Part shown: positions 22,309 to 31,310 of the stretch, one piece after another
How the letters are laid out: every line of letters starts with the position of its first letter
How positions within the stretch are numbered: position 1 is the stretch's first letter
Assembly: GCF_963678975.1 (NCBI RefSeq)
Contig: NC_089272.1
Location: forward strand, 21,341,399-21,405,398
Reading direction: 5' to 3'
Length of the DNA stretch: 64,000 bases
Source of the DNA: Dysidea avara
Taxonomy: Eukaryota; Porifera; Demospongiae; Dictyoceratida; Dysideidae
Notes under the pieces: model-generated
Databases searched by the model: none
Told to the model about the DNA's origin: nothing
Seen by the model: only the letters and a program-made list of their open reading frames with translations
Program-made: the position numbers and the translations under genes

Positions 22309-24549
22309 GCGGGCAAGATGGTGTTCAAAAATTGAAAAGAGACGTGCTAGGATGAATTAGGCCAAGTTATAGGCCATTCAGGGCTCAGAACTGGCTAAAA
22401 TGAAAGGCAATTTACAGCACAGGTCATTGTCCAACACCACAGAGCTGTACAGCCACACACAGCCATCTCCTGGTCGGCCAGGGCTCCATCAAGACCCCAG
22501 ACCACTCGTACGGCTCGCCACTGTGCTCTAGAAAAGCAGCCAGCAAAAGCAGACCACTTTACTCTGGTCGACTGTGGCAGTGAAACTTGATAGTGCATTC
22601 ATTAAGCTTTGTGTTTGTGTGAAAAAATCAAACTTCCTGTCTTGGGCGATAAGAACGGTTTTCGTAGATCCAGTCACATATTTTGATTGAAAAATGATGT
22701 CACTTTCTTTGTTTAAGTGATTCACAATGCTTTCACAATGCTTGTAATTAAAACATTATGGTGTAATAACGTTGAAACAACATCATTATTCCAGAACAGT
22801 TGTAACAGCTACTAGCCGCTTGTCATATACGGCCACAGCCAGTAACTAAAATATATTCTTTACAAGAACAGGAAGGAGAAGGATGCAGCTACACATATGA
22901 TCAATACTTGCCATTAATTTTGTGTTTGAAATACCTTAATTTTGTGGTACATTAAATTTAGCAGTTTTAGAGTTTGGTTTTTTGCTAATTGATTGCATCA
23001 ATTCACAAATTAATAAACTTTATATGCTGAATTCATCAATATACAAGATAGCTAAATTTATAGTGTATTGCTTGGCTTAAGGTATAGCTAGTGTGCTTTA
23101 CAGTCTCATGGCTCAAACTATAACGTTCAAACAGTAACAATATGGGCTTTAGAGGGCAAGTATACACTCACCATGCAGTGTGTAGAGTACACACACGTAG
23201 AATTTTCCAGCTAAGGATGATGCTCCTTTGGGAAATTTTTGGAATATAGCTATCACAAGATTGAATCTGGAAGCTATTTTTAACCAAATACTCTATTGTA
23301 CTGAAAGATTGTGGGGGTACAAGATGGATGAGTTCAGTTGTAAGCAATTTTAGAAAAACAGAACTATACTTTTAAATGCTATTGGATTATAAGGCAATAC
23401 ATAATAGTGGATTTGTCAAAGACATACACAGGATTGGATCTTAAGGCCATTGTAGAGATTTAAAATGCACACAAAAATAACTTCAACTTTGTAGTGTATA
23501 TAACCACAGACTGTTCTGTTACTATTTCAATCTGACTTTTTACAACTATACGGCCCCATCACCATATCAATATTTTACAACCAGAGTCCCAAAATCACTT
23601 ACATATACAACTAGTTATTGGCTACAACTAACCCCTTTATATGATGTGACAGCGTAAATGCTGTGGTATCATTTGAGCTTATAAAGTTGAGCTTTAAGGG
23701 GTTTGGGAGTGAAAACCTTGCATTTTATTAGCTTCAATTGATACTAGATTCAGATAAATGCAGCATGGAACTTTGGTAGCTACTGATAAAGCAAAAACAA
23801 AGAGTTCTCAGATACTGCGGCCTTGTTAACTGTATGCACGCTAAGAAATTAACCGTTTTACTTAAGCATGTCAACCCATGAACCCAAGCATCAATGTAGC
23901 AGCAACTGAAATTAATTAAACTATTAATTTTTACAGAAGTTGTTAGTGCATAAGTCAAGAAAACACCCTGGAAACTTCTTTAAAAAACATTATGATGGAT
24001 GTTCTATTAGAGTAATTGACTGTTCTATTAGAGTATTTCGATTTTAGCAGTTTTTAGGTTAAGTCTTACACAAAAAGTATAATTTGAACCTTTCTTAGTA
24101 ATTCTAAGTAAAGATTAGCTATTCTCCCTTCTCTTTCCATCTTTTCATTACCCGTGCATACGTATAAGATGCAATTGCATCTATACTGCAACTTCTAGAA
24201 GCTTCCTAGCTTGCTCATGGTAAAATTTTGGAGGGGGGGTGCTTGAGCACCCCAAGCACCTCCCCCCCCCCCCCCCTAAACCCGCCCTTGTACTGGAAGC
24301 TGGGCTATACTGTTTTCTTACGCAAATTCTTTCCCCCAAAGCCTCGGAGCTGCCCTTAATTTTCGAGGGGGGCACACACCCTTTTCGATTCGAAGGGTTA
24401 CGCTATTTCTGATAGCTTACGAGGCTTGTTAGTAGTTGTTACGTCGATTCTTGACTGATAAACGGCTGTAGCAGTCCTTAGGAAAGTGCCCGGAATGCGT
24501 CACCCCCTTAATTGGGAGTTGAAGAACTCCCAGAACTAGTCTCCCGTAG
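22309..24549. other. Spacer between minisatellite and nested elements
   Basis: No supported gene. Contains repeat fragments, two CTATTAGAGTA motifs (24002-24035) and a poly-C/poly-G-rich segment at 24220-24300. Confidence 0.55.
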
Positions 24550-24619
24550 CCAGACCCACTCTTCGCGCGGCGCTTATCGATTGATAATTATAAGCGCCTA
24601 GCTGCGAGAGGGTCTGGTA

Positions 24620-25162
24620 TACCGTAAAATATATAGCCTAAATATTTCGAGGGGCAAATATTTCGAGGTTGAGCAATGTTGCTAAAAATAAAATTTTCGC
24701 GGATTTGCAAACGCTCCCAAACTGTATTAGACTCAATGGCGGATCCAGGGTGGGGCATTTGGGGCAAATGCCCCCCCCCCTTCAAGAAATTGCATACAAG
24801 ATCGAGATACTCTAATAGAGCAGTCGATTACTCTAATAAAGCAGTCACAATGTTCATGAGGCAGTGTAGCTTACCTATGAAGCTATAAATAGGATTTTAT
24901 TTTACAAAACAGACGTGATAGCTATATTCGGTAAAAGATAACTAGCTATTATTGTTGTGACCTTTTTCTTTTTTTTTTTTTTTTGGTCTTCAACTGTTTT
25001 TCAGCAAGGTGCCCACCCTCTTTCCAAACTCTGGATCCGCCCCTGAGACTATATGGAGGTCTAAATATTTCAAGGGTAAAAATTTCGCTGATAACATCCA
25101 AAACCGCGAAATCAGCGAAAACTTTCCCCCTCGAAATATTTAGGCTATACGCAAATACGGTA
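24620..25162. mobile_element. TACCGTA-ended TIR element
   Basis: Ends TACCGTAAAATATATAGCCT and AGGCTATACGCAAATACGGT are inverted copies, each followed inward by CCTCGAAATATTT. No open frame. Interrupted by the element at 24734-25045. Confidence 0.72.
24734..25045. mobile_element. GGCGGATCCAG TIR element
   Basis: Inverted ends GGCGGATCCAG and CTGGATCCGCC, flanked by AGACT on both sides (24729-24733, 25046-25050), a likely 5-bp target duplication. Internal CTCTAATAGAGCAGT motifs and a poly-T tract next to GGTCTTCAACTG are shared in inverted form with the element at 26308. Confidence 0.68.
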
Positions 25163-25412
25163 GTTCGAATAGCAAAGTTGTTCTGACACCCTGAGCTTTT
25201 TCAGGGTGATAATGAAACACCTGGTCAACTTTCATCCTCGCTTTCATCATGCCACGTCATTTTACGGGTTGTTAGCAAATTCCTTTTTCTGCTGACAGTA
25301 GCCCGATGCATACATATTATAATATCTATGCCCGATGTGACGTGAGTTAACCAGATGTTTCATTATCACCCTGAAAAAGCTCAGTGTGTCAAAACAACTT
25401 TGCTATTTGAAC
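25163..25412. repeat. Foldback with CACCCTGA arms
   Basis: Arms containing CAAAGTTGTTCTGACACCCT and its inverted match ending AACAACTTTGCTATTTGAAC; the inner part of both arms has CAGGGTGATAATGAAAC. Lies between the TACCGTA element and the right CCAGACCC arm. Confidence 0.7.
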
Positions 25413-25933
25413 TATACCAGACCCTCTCGCAGCTAGCACAGATAGTACGTAGTATATAATATCTATGCAGCTAGGCACTTATAATTATCAATCGATAAGC
25501 GCCGCGCGAAGAGTGGGTCTGGCCACGGGCCACACGAGATTACTCTAAAACGTTCAGAAACAAATTTCAGTGAGTAGCATTTTTGTTTAATATCTAGTTT
25601 AATACATCTTGATGCGTTTTAGTCCCGTGCGTTGCTTCACATGGCATTTTAAAACTGCTGTACTTTACTTTTATGGCTTCGCGATTGAATGGCGTCTCAA
25701 AGCCAAATGACTCTTGCTCTATCCCAGCAGAAACCATCTTGCAGGATCTATGCATGTTAATACCACACAAACCTGGGTAAGAATGATTTTAAAATACACC
25801 ATACGTTTTTAGTGCTGATATCTACTTCCTGTGGGCTGTAGACGAGTGAAATAAGAAGAAGAAGGTGGAGATTACGATATTGGAATTTTTTTTAAACTTC
25901 CAAAACCACTTACCTTGTGTTTTATATTTCCAG

Positions 25934-26231
25934 GTCAGTCTTTACAATACTAGGGGAAGGTCTGGAAGGTTTTTGAAACACATCCAAAGCCTGGAAGGCT
26001 GCTTTTGACGTGCATTCTATTATGAAGTTTTGAAAATGTTTGCCCTGATCTCTATTATGAACCACTATCGTGTTTCATCCAAGTCAGTCTTTACAACACT
26101 ATATAGAGGAAGGTCTGGAAGGTTTTTGAAACACACCCAAAGCCTGGAAGGCTGCTTTTGGAGTGTGTTCTAGTAGAGAGTTTTGAAAATTTTTGCCCCG
26201 ATCCCTATTATGAACCACTATTGTGGTTCAT
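25934..26231. repeat. Two tandem copies of a 149-bp unit
   Basis: GTCAGTCTTTACAA begins both units (25934 and 26083). Most of the unit, including AGGTCTGGAAGGTTTTTGAA and TATTATGAACCACTAT, is repeated with few changes. No coding signal. Confidence 0.82.
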
Positions 26232-26307
26232 GATAACAGATCAACTGTGCTCTGGTATATAAGAACACTGCACCAATATATAATAGTTAGCTATATACAG
26301 TGTCAGT

Positions 26308-26660
26308 CAGGGCTGCCCAGAGAAATTAAGGGGCCCAGGGCAAAGAGTTAAAGTGGGGCCCTTCACCCAAGCTGTAAGTTGAAGACCAAAAAAAAAAAAA
26401 AAAAAAGGTCACAAACTGCTGACAATGACAATAACTACCCATCACCAACCATATCTCCTTATCTATAAGCCTGCTATACTGCTCCTCTGAAGAATACTGT
26501 GACTGCTCTATTAGAGTAATTAGATATGACTGTTCTATTAGAGTATATCGATCTTTTAAACAGGTATTCAGGGGGCCCTTCATGGGGCCTCCTGGGGCCC
26601 CTTTCAGGCTGGGGCCCGGGGCAAAATGCCCCAGTTGCCCCCCCCCTGTGGGCGGCCCTG
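26308..26660. mobile_element. hAT-type MITE with 8-bp target duplication
   Basis: Ends CAGGGCTGCCCA and GGGCGGCCCTG are imperfect inverted repeats of the CAGGG type used by hAT elements, flanked by GTGTCAGT on both sides (26300-26307 and 26661-26668). The interior is rich in GGGGCCC runs and carries two CTATTAGAGTA motifs. Confidence 0.82.
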
Positions 26661-26694
26661 GTGTCAGTGCATGTAACCATTCAAACATTGTTTA

Positions 26695-26727
26695 AATATT
26701 GTGTGTCTTTTTCTATTGTTCTTCCTC
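26695..26727 (+). pseudogene. Relic Ig exon: intron end and first bases before the LTR insertion
   Basis: The last 33 bp before the LTR element match the intron end and acceptor of the Ig exon that follows vWA2 in the functional genes (GTCTTTTTCT then a TTCCTTCTCC-like start). The acceptor CTGTAG is mutated to CTATTG. The exon continues at 29910 after the retrotransposon. Confidence 0.75.
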
Positions 26728-26960
26728 TGTCGTGACGAGTGAACAGTAACTTCTCTGTTTAGAAGTCTAATTACTTAGTTATTATATTGTACGCATGTCT
26801 GTACTGCACGTGTATGTTATACTTTCGATTGTGGGTACAACACGAGGTATTGTACGTGGCATGAATCCCCAAGTCGTACCTGGCCAGGATAAGAACGTTC
26901 CATCGCATTTTGGTGCTGTGACCAGGTACAGTCCACTATATTGTCATAACCTCCACCTCA
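26728..26960 (+). repeat. 5' LTR
   Basis: Starts TGTCGTGACG, ends CACCTCA; 233 bp. Directly followed by TTTTGGTGCTGTGAACTG, in the place of a primer-binding site; the tRNA was not identified. Confidence 0.85.
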
Positions 26961-26991
26961 TTTTGGTGCTGTGAACTGAAGAAGACAGATT

Positions 26992-28870
26992 ATGGCGGAC
27001 ATTAATCGAGCCCAATGTTCACGGAAAGGATACAGAACACACCTCAAGAAGATATTGGAGAGTGTCGATGAACTATTAGCGAACCCACAACCCCTCAGCA
27101 AAGATAATATAGCCACTTTGAGGGATCTCCATGATCAGCTTCTTTGTAAGCACGAACTCATAACCCCATTAGATGCTAAGATACTTGAAGCTAGTCAATC
27201 TACCAAAGAAGACGAAGCCATCGAAGCTGAAATACTGCAAGCTGAAGAGACTAATGTTGTGATATCAAGAGCAAAAGCCAAGATAACCCACTGCCTAAGT
27301 TATATCACTGCAAGAGACACAACAACCTCTCCACGTGTACCTCCCCCACCTCAGCAAGTGTCAAGCAGATCATGCAAGCACTGTTACCCGTCTACCTAAG
27401 TTAGAATTACCACAGTTCAGTGGCAATCCCATCCTGTGGCAGTCATTCTGGGATACCTTTGAAGCATCTGTGGCATTCTGTGCACAATAACACCTTAACT
27501 GGAGTGCAGAAGTTGAGTTATCTTAGAGGCCAACTACAAGGAAAAGCAGCTTGTGTTATTGCAGGTTTCCAACTGATTACCAACACTCCATTGACTTGTT
27601 AAAGGAATGTTTTAGTCAACCACATAAACAGATAGAGGCTCACATGCAAGCTTTAATTGATATCCGTAGTCCTAGTGGTACACTCGCCAGCCTACGTGAA
27701 ATTCACGATACTATTGAGGGGCACATCCATAGCTTGGCTTCACTTGGAAAATCACAGGACACTTACAGCAGCATGCTTGTCACTATCATTCTTGGGGAAA
27801 ATTCCACCCAAGATCAAACAGAACCTAGCCAGGCCACATGGGAGACAAGAGTGGAAAATTGATGAACTGCAAGAAGCCATCCTCACTGAAATTTACATTC
27901 TTGAGGCAGGATCGTCATCACAGTCAGATGCTCATAATTCTACCTTGCCACCGACTGCATTGTTTCATGCTGCAGCTACTAACAAGTCTATTGGTGGAGC
28001 CAGAGGTAAACTGCAGTGTCCATTCTGCAAAGGCCCACACTCCCCTTCTGTGTGTGATGTTATAAAGGACCCAAAGCAATGCTCTGTCAAGAGAAGCTCT
28101 GCTTCAATTGCTTGGGTCATTACAAGGTCTCTTACTGTAATTCCAAGCACAAATGTCACAATTGTAGGCGTAAGCATCACACAAGCCTATGCAGTTACAA
28201 GTCACAACCCGCTGGCCAACATGCTAAACCACCTACTGGACACTCCTCACAACCTACGTGTGTTGGACAACACCACACTGGTGCAGTCTCAGGTCATCCC
28301 ATTCCACCTGCTAACAATACACAACTGCAGATAAGTTATCTCCCACCAACAATCCCATGAACTCTTACACAACTGACACTACCTCATTGTCCATGATCTT
28401 GCCATCATCCTGCACTACACCAAACAGAGTATGCTTACTCAAGACTGCTATAGCAACAGTCTCACATGGGAGCAGAAGTACAGTAGCCAACCTACTATTA
28501 GACAAGGGATCCCAGCGATCATTTATCACCCAAGATCTGGCCTGCTCTTTAGTGCTACAACCTTATCGACATGAAGACATCAGAATCTCTTCCTTCAGAG
28601 CAAGCTGTCAACTTAACCGCAAGATGGATGTTGCCATGATCAACTTATTGACCAACGATGGACATGCTATACCACTGTCGATGCTAATTGTACCACATAT
28701 CGCTACACCACTACAGAACACTACTAGCATCAGCGTGACTCACTTACCACACCTACAGAACCTCCAGTTGGCTCATCCACTTTCTGCAGAACACCAATTT
28801 GAGATTTCTCTATTAGTTGGTGCAGACCACTACAGGGACATTGTAGGAGATCACATTGTAAGAGGAGTAG
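26992..28870 (+). pseudogene. Retrotransposon gag and protease remnant
   Basis: Begins at ATG 26992 with a helical, charged gag-like N-terminus. A segment with LPQFSGNP and WQSFWDTFE (BEL/Pao gag-type region) follows after a frame break. Zinc-knuckle Cys/His clusters (CPFCKGPH, CFNCLGHY, CHNCRRKHH) lie at about 28018-28190. A protease-like region with LLDKGSQRSFI follows at 28357-28870. The parts lie in different frames, separated by stops and indels (for example near 27470), so the gene is broken. Confidence 0.82.
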
Positions 28871-28884
28871 GAGGAGAACCTACT

Positions 28885-29572
28885 GCGGTGGCTTCTGGGA
28901 AAGGCTAGTGGGGCTCATGAAAATGACTATTAAGAAGGTCCTTGGAAGGCGGCATGTATATCTCCAAACCCTAGAGACTATTGTTGTGGAGATTGAGGCC
29001 ATCTTGAATGATCGTCCCCTAACGTTTGTGTCATCAGAGATGGGGGACCCTGAGCCACTGACACCTGCTCACTTGCTGCACGGGAGAAAAATTACTTGTC
29101 TTTCCCATGAGTTGGTGGATGCCGATGAGCTTACTGATCCCACATTTGGAAATGCCAGTTCAATGAGGAAGAGTGCTAACACTCAAGCAGCCATGATCAG
29201 AGACTTTCAAACAAGATGGCGTCACGAATACTTGACTTCATTAAGAGAACATCACAAGATCTCATGTAGTAACACTCAACTGGTGAAGAAGGGTGATGTA
29301 GTGCAGTGCTCGTTCATGATGATGCTCCCCGAGCTACTCGGAAGATGGTTGTGATTGAGGATCTCATTATTGGAAGAGATGGATTGATACAAACAGCAAC
29401 AATTAGAACAAATAATGGGACAACTAACAGGGCTATCACAGGGCTTTACCCTTTGGAGCTAACTGCTGGACAGGAGGATACTAATAGAAATGTACAACCT
29501 ATTCCAGGGCCCAAGCTACAACCTGAGCAACCAGTAGTACGGGCAGATTCAGAGACTGGGGGTCTCATCTGA
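28885..29572 (+). pseudogene. Retrotransposon integrase C-terminal remnant
   Basis: Encodes the FWERLVG motif, AILNDRPLT and LTPAHLLHG, typical of the C-terminal integrase part of BEL/Pao elements. A frameshift near 29310 separates the last part (DGLIQTATIRT, GLYPLEL). Joined directly to the protease remnant, showing loss of everything between. Confidence 0.82.
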
Positions 29573-29646
29573 GACAAGCTTCAGCGAGAAGAGCAACCAA
29601 ACAGTTCAAGACTTTGGCCAAAATCCTTGCTGCCCCACCCCAAGGA

Positions 29647-29904
29647 TGTCGTGATGACTGAATAGTAACTTCTCTATTTAGAACTCTAATTATTTAGTTA
29701 TTATATTGTGCATTTGTCTGTACTGCACATGTATGTTATACTTTCGATTGTGGGTACAACACAAGGTGTTTAGTGTTGTACGTGGCTTGAATCCTCCTCC
29801 ACTCCACCAATCCTGAGTCAGACCTGGCCAGGATAGGAACGTTCTGTAGCATTTTGGTGCTGTGATCAGGTATAGTCCACTATATTGTCATAACCTCCAC
29901 CTCA
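29647..29904 (+). repeat. 3' LTR
   Basis: 258 bp, starts TGTCGTGATG and ends CACCTCA. Longer than the 5' LTR through extra bases around the GTTGTACGTGGC region. Confidence 0.85.
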
Positions 29905-29909
29905 TCCTC

Positions 29910-30217
29910 CTGGAATTTCATTGCAACCCAGTGTTTTTTCTCCAGAACTATTGGACAATTGCAAGATCTTATCTGTTCAGTATAACATCTGCTATTGATC
30001 CTGATTCAGTGCAGTTGATTTGGTTGAACGTTGAGGACATTGTCACATCTGACAACAGGTTCACTGTTACTCCAACCAACATTACTAGCAATGTATTCAG
30101 TTTCACATACACTATAGTACTTCAATTTGCTTATTGGAGATGAAGGAAATTGCACATGTAATCTCATAGAAGATAAAATGTTGGAATCTCAAACTGTTCA
30201 GCTGCAGAATTTTAGAA
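29910..30217 (+). pseudogene. Relic of the A-type Ig exon after vWA2
   Basis: Matches the gene A exon at 6945-7274 in opposite orientation: CTGGAATTTCATTGCAACCC, then recognisable SAIDPDSVQL, TPTNITSN and TVQLQNF. An 8-bp deletion after LQFAY shifts the frame and the codon before the second Ig Cys region has changed. The donor A|GTATGT survives at 30217. With the vWA relic it forms a collinear, inverted piece of a third gene copy. Confidence 0.86.
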
Positions 30218-31107
30218 GTATGTATGACTTGTATTGAAATCATCTGCCGATATTCTGATACCATACTAAGCATTGAAGCCTAGACAAGTTTAATACTGAG
30301 TGATACAGAAATTTCACTGTTATGATACATAGCTAAGCTATTAGCACAGTAAATTGTGCACTTTGATTGAGAAGCGGTGTTATCTTAAGTTTCAAATTTT
30401 TCATTGTATTGCCAATATGCTAAACATGATAAACACCATTGCAGATTACCTGATATGAGGTAGTTTTCTCGAATAGCTCATTAATTAATTAATTTGTGGG
30501 TGGCTGATAACTGGTGTTTGCTATCTTGCAACCATGAACAAGCAAGCCAAGTAGTCATAAACTTACTTATGTTATTTTGAGGAAAAGCTGATCACAAAGG
30601 ACTTACATGCTCTAATATATTAGAATACGCACAATTTTGAGGAAAAACTAATCGCAAAGGACTTACATGCTGTGATATATTAGAATACACATGGAACAAG
30701 TGTAGCAGTACTTGGAAAAGAGTGACAAAGGCTTTGTATTCACTACTTTGGTACAGTAGTCCAGTTGCTACTGAAAACTTAGCTTGAGATAGATGATAAA
30801 TGTGATGAGTGTCTACTGGTGGTATCTGTAGCTTTGCATACCGATCACTGATCCGATACTGATACCACTGGTATTGACATTGATATCAATACTAATAATT
30901 GGTATCGGTGCACTTCTAACATATATACAGTAACTTCACTAGAATACTGAAATTTGTAGATTTGTAATTGTGATTGACTACAGTGTGTGATTTGTGTACC
31001 ACTGAAATTAGCTATTACAATTTGAATGTAAAAGAGAATACAAGTCTATGTGTAATAAGTTTATGCATCGTACATGGTTAATACACGGTGTCAGTTTATA
31101 CATGCCA
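30218..31107. other. 3' flank of gene B
   Basis: No coding signal. Contains a two-copy 60-bp direct repeat at 30574-30693 (ATTTTGAGGAAAA starts each copy) and a GATACCGAT-type inverted stretch at about 30836-30911, probably a small MITE. Confidence 0.6.
30574..30693. repeat. Two-copy 60-bp direct repeat
   Basis: Both copies run ATTTTGAGGAAAA through CAAAGGACTTACATGCT to TATATTAGAATAC with a few substitutions. Confidence 0.8.
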
Positions 31108-31310
31108 CTAGTAGCCACACAGCTTGCTACAGACTTTAGGAATTGGTGTACAGATTGGGGGATAGTAGTTCCACCTTCCATTAATACACTGCAGAACATA
31201 TGATCCTCTAATGTTAAAGCCACGTCTACATGTGAAGAATGCAAACTTTCCATCATCAGCAACTGTCACATAACCATTTCTTGGAGGTTTTATTGTTGGA
31301 CATGGCTGTT
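31108..31310 (-). CDS. Gene B exon 31: sushi/CCP and stop
   Basis: Residues 3470-3536. Four-Cys CCP followed by a tail PKVCSKLCGY and TAG, one or two changes from gene A. Confidence 0.88.

Larger units (their letters stand above)
24550..25522. mobile_element. CCAGACCC foldback element hosting nested insertions
   Basis: Left arm 24550-24617 and right arm 25417-25522 are inverted copies containing CGCGCGGCGCTTATCGATTG; the right arm carries about 30 extra bases. Each arm itself begins CCAGACCC and ends GGGTCTGG, so they may be two short MITEs in opposite orientation or the arms of one large element. The interior consists of other nested elements. Confidence 0.75.
26728..29904 (+). mobile_element. 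BEL/Pao-like LTR retrotransposon, internally deleted
   Basis: 5' LTR 26728-26960 and 3' LTR 29647-29904, both TG...CA, flanked by the 5-bp duplication TCCTC (26723-26727 and 29905-29909). The interior encodes gag-like, zinc-knuckle and aspartic-protease-like segments, then jumps to an integrase C-terminal region. Reverse transcriptase, RNase H and most of integrase are missing. Gene order and motifs fit the BEL/Pao group. The LTRs differ by many substitutions and indels, so the insertion is old. Non-functional. Confidence 0.88.

Noticed and set aside
22119-22355. Open frames over the minisatellite on both strands
   Set aside because: A repeat unit of 39 bp without stops is open in several frames by construction.
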